DNA from: Candidatus Aminicenantota bacterium
GTDB lineage: Bacteria > Acidobacteriota > Aminicenantia > UBA2199
Reading direction: 5' to 3'
Length of the DNA: 59,870 nucleotides
Assembly: GCA_016934745.1 (NCBI GenBank)
Contig: JAFGSF010000019.1
Location: forward strand, 1 to 59,870
Shown: in pieces, positions 1-7,076 of the stretch
Numbering within the stretch: the stretch's first letter is position 1
How the letters are laid out: each line of letters starts with the position of its first letter
Notes under the pieces: generated by a model
What the model was told of the DNA's origin: nothing
Database searches by the model: none
The model's input: the letters and a program-made list of their open reading frames with translations, nothing else
Position numbers and translations under genes: made by a program

Positions 1-84
1 AAAAAGATCACGGTCAGCTTCATACCTCCGGAATGGCGCGAAGCCTTGGGACTGCTTCCGGATAGCTTGACGGCAAAGGGGTAG
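1..84 (+). CDS. C-terminal end of an unidentified upstream gene (partial)
   Basis: Frame 1 is open from the first base and encodes 27 residues ending in DSLTAKG before a TAG stop at 82-84. The stop codon lies inside the palindromic repeat at 81-108, so the repeat supplies the end of this gene. The fragment is too short to assign to a family. It could also be chance coding, since only 84 bases are visible. Confidence 0.35.
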   Translation, partial: KKITVSFIPPEWREALGLLPDSLTAKG

Positions 85-108
85 GGAACGCAAATTTGCG
101 TTCCCTAC
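81..108. repeat. 28-bp perfect palindrome, copy 1
   Basis: The half-site GTAGGGAACGCAAA is followed directly by its exact reverse complement, giving a perfect 28-bp palindrome. A second copy matching 26 of 28 bases lies inside the helicase gene at 3698-3723. Two copies within 4 kb indicate a dispersed palindromic element rather than a one-off terminator; no T-run follows it here. Confidence 0.85.
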
Positions 109-143
109 GATCTGGCAAAAGAAAAACGAATTAATGAAAAAGG

Positions 144-181
144 TTGACAGATAAAATAACATATGTTAATATGTGCATATG
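144..181 (+). promoter_or_regulatory. arsR promoter with overlapping dyad operator; leaderless
   Basis: TTGACA at 144-149 and TAATAT at 167-172 are separated by 17 bp. CATATG occurs at 160-165 and again at 176-181, forming a dyad that covers the -10 element and the start codon, as expected for an autoregulated ArsR/SmtB promoter. The predicted transcription start (about 178-179) coincides with the ATG at 179, so the mRNA probably has no leader. Confidence 0.7.
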
Positions 182-574
182 ATAAATGAAGTCCGCTTTC
201 TCAAGGCCCTGGCCGACGAGAACCGCCTGCGCCTGCTTATGCTACTCGCACAGAAGGAGCTCTTCGTCTGCCAGCTGATGGCCGTCACCGGCCTGTCGCA
301 GTCGCTGGTTTCGCGCAGCCTGGCCCTGCTGGAGCGCGAGGGACTGGTCGAATCGCGCCGCCAGGGCAAGCATGTTTTCTATAGCTTGAAAAAGGAACTG
401 CCCGACCTGGGCCGCGTTATCATGAAAAACTTGTCCGGGCAGCGGGGAAAAGCAGCCCCCTTTGCGAGCGACCGCGGGAACCTGGAGCTCTTCTGCAAGC
501 GTTTCCAGCGCGGCAGTGCCTGCGACATGTCCATGGTGCAGGAATTCATCGCCTATAAAAACCAACAACAATAA
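179..574 (+). CDS. ArsR/SmtB-family transcriptional regulator
   Basis: A 131-residue winged-helix repressor. It begins with the family signature FLKALADENRLRLLMLL, followed by ELFVCQL and a recognition helix around SQSLVSRSLALLEREGLV. The first Cys of the classical arsenic-binding ELCVC motif is replaced by Phe, leaving one Cys there and one near the C-terminus (GSACDMS). The inducer may therefore be a thiol or redox signal rather than arsenite; this is inference. ATG 179 was chosen over GTG 173 because GTG would lie upstream of the predicted transcript start. It is followed after 12 nt by a thioredoxin gene, and both are probably controlled by the dyad at 160-181. Confidence 0.85.
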   Translation: MINEVRFLKALADENRLRLLMLLAQKELFVCQLMAVTGLSQSLVSRSLALLEREGLVESRRQGKHVFYSLKKELPDLGRVIMKNLSGQRGKAAPFASDRGNLELFCKRFQRGSACDMSMVQEFIAYKNQQQ

Positions 575-586
575 AAGGAGTCTCTA

Positions 587-961
587 ATGGAAAAACTGGA
601 CAAGAACGCGTTCATCGAGAAGGTCTTCGATTTCGAGAAGGAAAAGGAGTGGAAATACCGCGGCAGCCTGCCGGCGATCATCGATTTTTACGCCGACTGG
701 TGCGGGCCCTGCAAAATGGTCACCCCGATCCTGGAGAAGCTCGCGGCCGAGTACGACGGCAAGCTCGCCATTTACAAGATCGACACCGACAAGGAACAGG
801 AACTGGCCGGGGCCTTCGGCATCCAGAGCATCCCCAGCCTGCTCTTCATCCCCGTCAGCGGCCAGCCGCAGATGGCCCGCGGCGCCATGGACCGCGGCTC
901 TTTCGAAAAGGTCATCGCCGACGTGCTGGGCGTGAAAAAGGACGAAACGACGCCTTCGTGA
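587..961 (+). CDS. Thioredoxin (first of a tandem pair)
   Basis: A 124-residue cytoplasmic thioredoxin-fold protein with the catalytic WCGPCKM motif near residue 43 and the cis-proline region IQSIPSLLFIP. It reduces disulfides in partner proteins. The N-terminus is about 20 residues longer than E. coli TrxA, beginning with a charged helix (DKNAFIEKVFDFEKEKEW). An AAAAGGAG Shine-Dalgarno sequence precedes the ATG. It lies 12 nt after the ArsR gene and is closely similar to the next gene, so the two look like a recent tandem duplication. No signal peptide is visible. Confidence 0.9.
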   Translation: MEKLDKNAFIEKVFDFEKEKEWKYRGSLPAIIDFYADWCGPCKMVTPILEKLAAEYDGKLAIYKIDTDKEQELAGAFGIQSIPSLLFIPVSGQPQMARGAMDRGSFEKVIADVLGVKKDETTPS

Positions 962-986
962 CGCGTGACAGGTTACGCGTGACGCG
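957..986. repeat. TGACGCG-type short intergenic repeat
   Basis: The segment contains CGTGACGCGTGAC and then TTACGCGTGACGCG, an imperfect tandem of an (A/G)CGCGTGAC unit. It overlaps the stop codon of the first thioredoxin gene. Related GTGACGAG/CTCGTCAC sequences occur at 1471-1492, 1551-1572 and 30256-30285, so this is probably one member of a dispersed family. Confidence 0.55.
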
Positions 987-1099
987 GGAAAGAGCGGGCA
1001 TTGGCTGGATTTGCAACGCTTGACTTTAGCGTTATTTCGACCTTACAATTGAAGGATGATGGCATGGTGGAGCGAATCAAAGCCTCCGAAGGAGTTGAC

Positions 1100-1453
1100 A
1101 TGGAGCAGCTGAGCAAGAAGACGTTCTGCGAAAAAATATTCGATTACGAGAAAAAAAAGGAATGGGAGTTCCAGGGCACACTACCGGCGATCATCGATTT
1201 CTACGCCGACTGGTGCGGGCCGTGCAAGATGGTCTCGCCGGTCCTGGAGAAGCTTGCCGGAGAATACGCCGGCAAGGTCGATTTCTACAAGGTCGACACC
1301 GACAAGGAGCAGGATCTGGCCCAGGCTTTCGGCATCATGACCATCCCCAGCCTGCTCTTCATCCCGTCGAAGGGCGAGCCGCAGATGGCCCGCGGCGCCC
1401 ACGACCGCCAGGCGTTCGCCAAGATGATCAGGGAAGTCCTGGGGGTGAAGTAG
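1100..1453 (+). CDS. Thioredoxin (second of a tandem pair)
   Basis: A 117-residue thioredoxin with WCGPCKM near residue 38 and the cis-proline segment IMTIPSLLFIP. It shares the extended charged N-terminus and most of the sequence of the gene at 587-961. The start is set by AAGGAG at 1089-1094, five bases before ATG 1100; an in-frame ATG at 1001 has no ribosome site and would add an unrelated leader. It is likely co-transcribed with arsR and the first thioredoxin. The two copies differ most in the last 15 residues, so they may have separate partners. Confidence 0.9.
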   Translation: MEQLSKKTFCEKIFDYEKKKEWEFQGTLPAIIDFYADWCGPCKMVSPVLEKLAGEYAGKVDFYKVDTDKEQDLAQAFGIMTIPSLLFIPSKGEPQMARGAHDRQAFAKMIREVLGVK

Positions 1454-1470
1454 GGGAAGCCGAAGCCTCA

Positions 1471-1572
1471 GTGACGAGTAACAAGTGACGAGAAAACGCA
1501 AACGGCCGATCTCTTTTAGGCTCGCTCAATTGCTTGTCTTTTCCTTTTCACTTGTCACTTGTCACTGGTCAC
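1471..1572. repeat. 22-bp imperfect inverted repeat flanking a 58-bp spacer
   Basis: GTGACGAGTAACAAGTGACG (start of the arm at 1471-1492) is matched in inverted orientation at 1551-1572 (CTTGTCACTTGTCACTGGTC...). Nineteen of 22 positions pair. Each arm is built of TGACNAG/TCACTTG units of the repeat family also seen at 957 and 30256. The arms could fold into a long hairpin between the thioredoxin and helicase genes; there is no T-run to make it a classical terminator. Confidence 0.6.
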
Positions 1573-1577
1573 TCTAG

Positions 1578-1606
1578 TTTACTCTTCCGGGAATTTGTGT
1601 TATTTT
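1578..1606 (+). promoter_or_regulatory. Helicase promoter; leaderless
   Basis: TTTACT at 1578-1583 and TATTTT at 1601-1606 are separated by 17 bp. The -10 element ends six bases before ATG 1613, and a C-run rather than a ribosome site lies between. This supports ATG 1613 as the start and a leaderless transcript. Confidence 0.5.
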
Positions 1607-1612
1607 CCCCCC

Positions 1613-3991
1613 ATGAACAGCGACAAGAACGTCAAGGTCGATCAGGCGCTCGACGAACTATGCAAACTCAGGAATGACATCGAAACCGAGCTGCGCCTGA
1701 TCACAGTCGACGCCTTCAACGGTGAGTTCACCGATTTTCCGGAAAACCTCGCGGCCGAGATTGTGGCCATTTACAAGAAGCGCGGCATCGAGCGCCTCTT
1801 TTCGCACCAGGCCGAGGCCTTGCAAAACGTGTTGCAGGGCCGGCACACGGTGGTGGCCACGCCGACCGCATCGGGCAAGACGCTGATCTACAACGCCGCC
1901 GCCCTGGACGCGCTGAGCCGCGACCCCCAAGCCAAGTCGCTCTACCTCTTCCCGACCAAGGCACTTTCCCAGGACCAGCTGGCCGAGCTGTTCGACATGA
2001 ACAAGGCCATGGGCGACAAGCTGGGGCTGTATACTTATGACGGAGACACGCCGACCAGCATGCGTCAGGCCATCCGCAAGCAGGCCCAAATCGTCATTTC
2101 CAACCCCTACATGCTGCACTCGGGCATCCTGCCGCATCACACCAAGTGGGCCAGCCTGTTCGAAAACCTGAAGTACGTGGTCATTGACGAGCTCCACTAT
2201 TACACCGGTGTTTTCGGTTCGCACGTGGCTAATGTCATGCGCCGCCTGAAACGCATCTGTACCTTCTACGGCACGCAGCCGGTGTTCATCATGAGCTCGG
2301 CCACCATCGCCAATCCGGCCGATTTGGGCGAAAAACTAATCGAGGAAAAAGTGGTCCTGATCGACCGCAACGGGGCGCCGCGCGGCAAAAAAATGCTGGT
2401 TTTTTTCAACCCGCCGGTGGTCAATCGCCAACTGGGCATCCGCCGCTCTTATGTTTCCATGAGTCGCGAGATTGCCGGCATTCTGCTCAAGGCGGGCCTG
2501 CAGGTAATCACTTTCGCCAACTCGCGCCTGATCACCGAGATCCTGGTCAAGTACCTGAAGAACGATTTTGAAAAGACCGTTCAGGACCGCGGCACCGTGC
2601 GCGGTTACCGCGGCGGCTATCTGCCCAAGATGCGCCGTGAGATCGAAAAGGGACTGCGCGAAGGCAAGATCAAGGCCGTGGTTTCGACCAACGCCCTGGA
2701 ATTGGGCATCGATATCGGTTCCCTGGATGCCGTGGTATTGGCCTCCTACCCGGGATCGATCTCATCGACCTGGCAGCGCATCGGTCGCGCCGGCCGGCGC
2801 AGCAGCCAGTCGCTGGGCGTGCTGGTCGCCAGTTCCATGCCGATTGACCAGTATATCGTCAACCACCCTGAATACTTCAGCGGCCAGTCGCCGGAGATGG
2901 GACGCATCAACGCCGACAACCTGACCGTGCTCATGGATCATATCAAGTGCGCGGCCTTTGAGTTGCCATTCGCCCGGGGCGATCGTTACGGCGGCGAAAA
3001 CCTAGAGGAAATTCTTTCCTACCTGGCGGAAAACCAGGTATTGCTGCGCAAGGACGACAAGTGGTTCTGGACCGAAGAGGGCTACCCGGCCGATGCCGTC
3101 AGCCTGACCCGGGTCACGTCGGACAACTTCGTGGTGGTCGACCGCACCGCCGGAGAACGGGTGATCGCCGAGGTCGGTTTTTCCGACGCCCTGGAGACGC
3201 TCCATCCCAAGGCGATTTACATCCTGGAAGGCGAGCAGTACGTGGTCGAGGAGCTCGATTACGAGAACCGCAAGGCCTTCCTGACCCGCTCCAATGCCGA
3301 TTACTACACCGATTCCATCACCTATACCAAGATCAAGGTCCTGGACATCTTTGACGAGACGCGTTTGAAAAACCACAACTTCTCTTATGGCGACGTCCAT
3401 GTTTTTTCACAGGTGGTGGGCTTCAAAAAGCTCAAGTTCTTCACCATGGAAAACGTCGGCGCCGGCGAGCTGCAGCTGCCGCAGCAGGAAATGCACACCA
3501 CTGCCTTCTGGCTGACGGTGAAAAACGACGTGCTGCAATGCCTGGATTTCTCCAATGAAGAAAAGATCGAGGCCGTGGCCGGCATCGCCTACCTGATGAA
3601 GCACATCAGCCCGGTCATCCTCCTCTGCGACGTGCGCGACGTGGGCGTGGCCATCGAGGACAACCTGACCAAGGACCCGCTGCAGCCCGGGGCCTCGGTA
3701 GGGAACGCAAATTTGCGTTCCCTGCTGCGCAACCAGGCCGACATGACCTTCGCCGACCGCTTCGAGCCCAACATCTTCATTTTCGACAAGTACCCGGGCG
3801 GCGTCGGTTTTTCCGAAACGCTCTATGAGAAAGGAAAGCTACTGCTCGAAAAAGCGCTGGAGATCATCGACGGCTGCCCTTGCCCCAGCGGCTGCCCGTC
3901 CTGCGTCAGCCCGGCCATCCGCGTCGGGGGCAACCACAAGGCCGCGGCCCGCTTCCTGATTAAGCTGCTCCTTGACCGCCTGGACAATTAG
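1613..3991 (+). CDS. MrfA/YprA-like superfamily 2 DNA helicase with C-terminal zinc-binding DUF1998 domain
   Basis: A 792-residue ATP-dependent 3'-5' DNA helicase of the type implicated in mitomycin C damage repair (B. subtilis MrfA). The N-terminal RecA lobe has ATPTASGKT (Walker A), VIDELHYY (DEVH-type Walker B) and MSSATI (motif III). The second lobe has STNALELGIDIG and QRIGRAGR. The C-terminal MZB/DUF1998 domain ends in a four-Cys cluster, CPCPSGCPSC, expected to bind zinc. ATG 1613 is preferred over the upstream in-frame start at 1559, which lies in repeat sequence before the predicted promoter. A palindromic repeat at 3698-3723 is inserted in frame and encodes VGNANLRS in the DUF1998 part. 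Confidence 0.9.
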   Translation: MNSDKNVKVDQALDELCKLRNDIETELRLITVDAFNGEFTDFPENLAAEIVAIYKKRGIERLFSHQAEALQNVLQGRHTVVATPTASGKTLIYNAAALDALSRDPQAKSLYLFPTKALSQDQLAELFDMNKAMGDKLGLYTYDGDTPTSMRQAIRKQAQIVISNPYMLHSGILPHHTKWASLFENLKYVVIDELHYYTGVFGSHVANVMRRLKRICTFYGTQPVFIMSSATIANPADLGEKLIEEKVVLIDRNGAPRGKKMLVFFNPPVVNRQLGIRRSYVSMSREIAGILLKAGLQVITFANSRLITEILVKYLKNDFEKTVQDRGTVRGYRGGYLPKMRREIEKGLREGKIKAVVSTNALELGIDIGSLDAVVLASYPGSISSTWQRIGRAGRRSSQSLGVLVASSMPIDQYIVNHPEYFSGQSPEMGRINADNLTVLMDHIKCAAFELPFARGDRYGGENLEEILSYLAENQVLLRKDDKWFWTEEGYPADAVSLTRVTSDNFVVVDRTAGERVIAEVGFSDALETLHPKAIYILEGEQYVVEELDYENRKAFLTRSNADYYTDSITYTKIKVLDIFDETRLKNHNFSYGDVHVFSQVVGFKKLKFFTMENVGAGELQLPQQEMHTTAFWLTVKNDVLQCLDFSNEEKIEAVAGIAYLMKHISPVILLCDVRDVGVAIEDNLTKDPLQPGASVGNANLRSLLRNQADMTFADRFEPNIFIFDKYPGGVGFSETLYEKGKLLLEKALEIIDGCPCPSGCPSCVSPAIRVGGNHKAAARFLIKLLLDRLDN
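3698..3723. repeat. Palindromic repeat copy 2, inside the helicase gene
   Basis: The first 26 bases of the 28-bp palindrome at 81-108 recur here exactly; the last two differ (GC instead of AC). It lies in the helicase reading frame and is translated as VGNANLRS followed by LLR, adding residues without breaking the frame. This resembles in-frame insertion of small palindromic elements into genes, as known for Rickettsia RPE. Confidence 0.8.
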
Positions 3992-4247
3992 GGCGCCGGC
4001 GGGAGATCTGGTCGTCCGCTTTGTTCGAGCGGCGATCTTCTTGGTCCATTTATCGTGATTGCCTCGCGTGCCGATACCGCAGGGGCAGTGCCTTTTTCCG
4101 TGCAACAACAAAACCCGTCGGTCGCTGCCTTCGGCTTGCATTTCATCGATGGCGCTTCGCTCCGGGGCAGGCGGGAGGGCGGCCTGCCCCTGACGCTGAC
4201 CGGCGACTTGATTTGGGCTTATTGGCTATGAGAGTGATGCGAAATTT
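3992..4247. other. Intergenic region with a strong hairpin
   Basis: No convincing gene is present between the helicase and the converging lipoprotein gene. The main structure is GGGGCAGGC at 4164-4172 pairing with GCCTGCCCC at 4182-4190 across a nine-base G-rich loop. No T-run follows, so it is not a clear intrinsic terminator. Short open frames here have no ribosome site. Confidence 0.4.
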
Positions 4248-4661
4248 TCATTCAGCAGTTGCAGTGGCATAAGCAGGATTAATTGCGTAGACACTGTCGG
4301 ACGCTACACAAGTGCCTCCGTAGTCTATGTTGCCTTCAGATTGTGTGCTCTTGTAAATGGCAACACTGACCTTATTGTTATACCAACAAGAATCATAAGG
4401 AGCCTCAAGCATGCCGGCTTCGACCACCAGTAGATCTCCCGTCCTAAACTTATACGTTTTTGTACGGAGCATAAAAACATGCGAGTTGTAACTTTGATCG
4501 TTTGAGTAATTAGGAAGTGAATAACAGTACCACCCTCTCGTTATACATTGCGGCCAAGTAATTACGTAGTAGTAAGTTGTCTGATTAAATAGATCATCGA
4601 GTGGACAGGCTCCCATTAAACCAACCAAAATGACCAGCAGAAAAAGTTTTACAAATTTCAT
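4248..4661 (-). CDS. Small putative lipoprotein of unknown function
   Basis: A 137-residue protein with a lipoprotein signal peptide: Lys-containing start, hydrophobic core LFLLVILVGL and lipobox LMGAC, so Cys19 is the likely lipidated residue. The mature part is rich in Tyr, Cys and Thr (TTYYYVITWPQC, RGWYCYS), suggesting a small beta-rich extracytoplasmic domain, possibly disulfide-bonded. AGGGGG precedes the ATG by a few bases. It is AT-richer than its neighbours, has its own promoter, and converges on the helicase gene, so recent acquisition is possible. I do not recognise the family. Confidence 0.7.
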   Translation of the reverse strand: MKFVKLFLLVILVGLMGACPLDDLFNQTTYYYVITWPQCITRGWYCYSLPNYSNDQSYNSHVFMLRTKTYKFRTGDLLVVEAGMLEAPYDSCWYNNKVSVAIYKSTQSEGNIDYGGTCVASDSVYAINPAYATATAE

Positions 4662-4698
4662 TTTTACCCCCTTCCCCTTTCATTGAAGATATAAATAA

Positions 4699-4726
4699 AT
4701 GTTATTCCCAAAAAAAACATTGTCAA
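4699..4726 (-). promoter_or_regulatory. Promoter of the small lipoprotein gene
   Basis: On the minus strand TTGACA (4721-4726) and TAACAT (4699-4704) are separated by 16 bp, about 40 bases upstream of the start codon. The surrounding stretch is strongly AT-rich. Confidence 0.45.
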
Positions 4727-4820
4727 TGAAATTGTAAAAAAAATAATAATTATTTTTCAGCACTCATTTGGCAATTTCTATGCTTATCAAGCTGCTTTCG
4801 GTGCCAGTGCCGGGCGCGGC

Positions 4821-6278
4821 TTACCACAATTTGCGGTCATACTCCTTGTATATGGTGCGCAGGGCATAGCCGACCCTGGTGCCGGCGGCAAAGGTGCGCA
4901 GGAGATCCCTGAGCGGCGGCCGGTGGCGGCGACGGCGGTTGGGGTGGATGCGGAAGCCGAAGAGGTAGAGCAGGGAAAAATAGCGGTAGAACCTTTTCAG
5001 GGGCACCCGGGTCGGCAGGATGGTGTGCATGGAATCGTAGAAGGCGCAGGGGTCGGGGCAGATGAACTCCTTTTCATGCTGCCGCCACAGGGCCGTGCCC
5101 GGGGGCGGCCCGAAGACCGTGATGGTTACCTCGGCCGGGGCGATCTCGTTGATCATCCTGCGCACGGCGATAAAATCCTCGGCCTCGAAGTCGGGATTGA
5201 CCATCAGGGCGGCATGCAGGGTGATGCCGATTTCGGCCAGGACAGCGACCGCCTTGCGGTTGATCTCCGGGTCGACGCCCTTGTTGTAGCCTTGCAGGTT
5301 CTCGCTTTCCATCGATTCCAACCCGACATAGAGCGAATCCAGCCCGGCCCGGCGCCAGAGGCGGAACAGGTCGGGGTGCTTGCAGATGGTGTCGCTGCGC
5401 GCCCAGCTGACGTAGTGCTTGCGAATGCCGCGCTCCAGCAACAGCTTCGCGATGGCCGTGGTCCGTTCGACATTGATGAACATCTCGTCGTCGACAAAAT
5501 ATATGTGGTTCTCGGGTACGGCGGCGATCTCGGCAACCACGTCTTCGGGGGTGCGCTGCAGGTACTTGCCGTTGGCCAGGTAATGCACCACGCAGAAGGC
5601 GCAGCGGTGCGGGCAGCCGGTGCTGGTGCGCAGCGTGGCCACTTGCGGAAAGATCGTCTTCACGGCGTCACCCGGGGCCCCGGACCAGACGCAGAAGTAG
5701 TCGCCGCGCCGTACCAGGTCGCGGCGCGGCCAGGGCACCTCGCTGTAGTCGGGCAGGGGCGGTGGCGGCTCTGAGGCCAGGGTGGCGAAATCGGTACTGG
5801 AAGTCGGCAGGATGCCCCCATCGGGGAGCAGCGGTTCCCCGGCCAGCAGCCTGGGCAGCAGACGGCGCATGGCCGTGCCCCCGTCGCCGCGCACCACGAC
5901 GTCGATGATCCCGGGCAGCTGAAAGTCCAGCGGCATGGTCGTGGCATGGACGCCGCCCACAACGGTCATCACGCCGGGAAGTTCGGCCTTGGCCAGGGCG
6001 GCCAGGCGCTTGACGTGCACCGCCTGGTTGGAATAACCGCCGAAACCGACCACGGCGGGACGAAAATCCCGGAGCACGGCCTGCAGCTCGGTGTCGGCGG
6101 TGCGGCTCAGCGTCAGGTCGATGATGCGTGTCTCGTGGTCGCGGCTGATGCCGCCGGCCACCAGCTCGAGGTCCAGCGGTTCCAAGTGCAAAAAGGAGTG
6201 GAAAGCCCTGGCCACGCGCAAAGTCAGCGGCGGGCGGACCAGGAGAATTTTGCCTTTGGGGATGTCTTTTTTAGCCAT
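4821..6278 (-). CDS. B12-binding-domain radical SAM protein
   Basis: A 485-residue protein. The first ~170 residues match a cobalamin-binding Rossmann domain (KILLVRPPLTLRVARAF, then VVGFGGYSNQAVHVKRL and VGGVHATTM). A radical SAM domain follows with the [4Fe-4S] motif CPHRCAFC (Cys-x3-Cys-x2-Cys) near residue 225, FVDDEMF and YVGLESM. Such enzymes use SAM radicals, with cobalamin often assisting methylation or rearrangement of unreactive carbons. The substrate cannot be deduced; the gene stands alone, without obvious pathway neighbours. The ATG has no ribosome site and lies six bases after a -10 element, so it appears leaderless. Confidence 0.88.
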   Translation of the reverse strand: MAKKDIPKGKILLVRPPLTLRVARAFHSFLHLEPLDLELVAGGISRDHETRIIDLTLSRTADTELQAVLRDFRPAVVGFGGYSNQAVHVKRLAALAKAELPGVMTVVGGVHATTMPLDFQLPGIIDVVVRGDGGTAMRRLLPRLLAGEPLLPDGGILPTSSTDFATLASEPPPPLPDYSEVPWPRRDLVRRGDYFCVWSGAPGDAVKTIFPQVATLRTSTGCPHRCAFCVVHYLANGKYLQRTPEDVVAEIAAVPENHIYFVDDEMFINVERTTAIAKLLLERGIRKHYVSWARSDTICKHPDLFRLWRRAGLDSLYVGLESMESENLQGYNKGVDPEINRKAVAVLAEIGITLHAALMVNPDFEAEDFIAVRRMINEIAPAEVTITVFGPPPGTALWRQHEKEFICPDPCAFYDSMHTILPTRVPLKRFYRYFSLLYLFGFRIHPNRRRRHRPPLRDLLRTFAAGTRVGYALRTIYKEYDRKLW

Positions 6279-6284
6279 GCGGCC

Positions 6285-6313
6285 ATTGTGTACAAATCGG
6301 CCTTCAATGTCAA
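6285..6313 (-). promoter_or_regulatory. Radical SAM gene promoter; leaderless
   Basis: On the minus strand TTGACA (6308-6313) and CACAAT (6285-6290) are 17 bp apart. Only six bases separate the -10 element from the ATG at 6278, which places the transcript start at or next to the start codon. Confidence 0.5.
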
Positions 6314-6368
6314 CTGCCGGCGTGCGGGAAAGAATTGCATTGGCGTGGAAAAATTGCCGCTGTTTTGC

Positions 6369-6397
6369 TTGACTTGACTTTTTTTATTTCATAAAAT
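6369..6397 (+). promoter_or_regulatory. Promoter of the small outer-membrane-like gene
   Basis: TTGACT at 6369-6374 and TAAAAT at 6392-6397 have a 17-bp spacer. An AAGGAGG ribosome site follows just before ATG 6421, so this gene has an ordinary leader. Confidence 0.5.
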
Positions 6398-6420
6398 CAA
6401 AGCAACACCAAGGAGGCTTC

Positions 6421-6894
6421 ATGAAAAAAACAATGATCTTGTTATGCGGCATGCTTTTGGTTTCGGGACTCTACTCCTCGGCAAACAAGATGACCATTGA
6501 TATCAATGTCGGCGCCATCACCGACCAAAATCTGACCTTCCCTCCGGACCTCTGGTCAGCCGGAGCTGAGTTGGATATCCCGCTCGGTAAAGTATTGATG
6601 CTCAGTCCCGAGGCGATATTCTACGGCTACAAGTTCGAATTCAAGGATTTTTTATTTTGCCCTGCCGTGATCTTGAATGTCACTTTCAGCAATTTCTTTG
6701 CCGGCGGCGGCGTGACCAAGTTTTTTTACCTGGGCAGTGGTACCTTTACTCCGTTGAGCGATGATTTCTTCATGAAAGTAAATGCCGGGCTCATGTCCGA
6801 GAGCCTCAAGATCACCCTTTACGTGATTACGCCTTTTTCGGATCAGGCATTTAAGGATTTTGCCGTCGGACTGACCCTTGGCTTCAGGCTCTAG
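6421..6894 (+). CDS. Small exported, probably outer-membrane beta-barrel protein
   Basis: 157 residues with an N-terminal signal peptide (MKKTMILLCGMLLVSGLYSS, cleavage probably near residue 21). The mature part alternates aromatic and small residues in amphipathic strands and ends in LTLGFRL, a terminal segment typical of outer-membrane beta-barrels recognised by BamA, although a terminal Phe is missing. The length would fit an eight-stranded barrel. It stands alone with its own promoter and a good ribosome site. The specific function is unknown. Confidence 0.65.
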   Translation: MKKTMILLCGMLLVSGLYSSANKMTIDINVGAITDQNLTFPPDLWSAGAELDIPLGKVLMLSPEAIFYGYKFEFKDFLFCPAVILNVTFSNFFAGGGVTKFFYLGSGTFTPLSDDFFMKVNAGLMSESLKITLYVITPFSDQAFKDFAVGLTLGFRL

Positions 6895-7016
6895 ATTCAA
6901 TTTGTATTATTGACGGCTGCCCGGAATAACCAAGCGGGACGGTTCAGCCGCCGTGTTGCAGGCTGGTTTCTCTAACGTGGGGCGATAGCTCCAAAAATAT
7001 CGTTTGAAAAAAAGTG

Positions 7017-7058
7017 TTGACAGAAAGTCAAAACCATATTATACTAACCTTATGGTTA
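7017..7058 (+). promoter_or_regulatory. tetR-efflux operon promoter and likely operator
   Basis: TTGACA at 7017-7022 and TATACT at 7040-7045, with a 17-bp spacer, form a near-consensus promoter. The dyad TAACC-TTAT-GGTTA at 7045-7058 abuts the -10 element, and further GGTT units follow to 7074. This is the expected position for TetR autorepression. No clear ribosome site precedes ATG 7077. Confidence 0.7.
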
Positions 7059-7076
7059 AACTAATTGGTTGGTTAA

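Noticed and set aside
1559..1612. N-terminal extension of the helicase from ATG 1559
   Set aside because: It lies in the inverted repeat and upstream of the predicted promoter, and encodes residues unlike any helicase N-terminus.
4923..5774. A 283-codon plus-strand open frame
   Set aside because: It is antisense to the radical SAM gene, whose Cys motif and B12 domain are clear. The translation has no recognisable domain.
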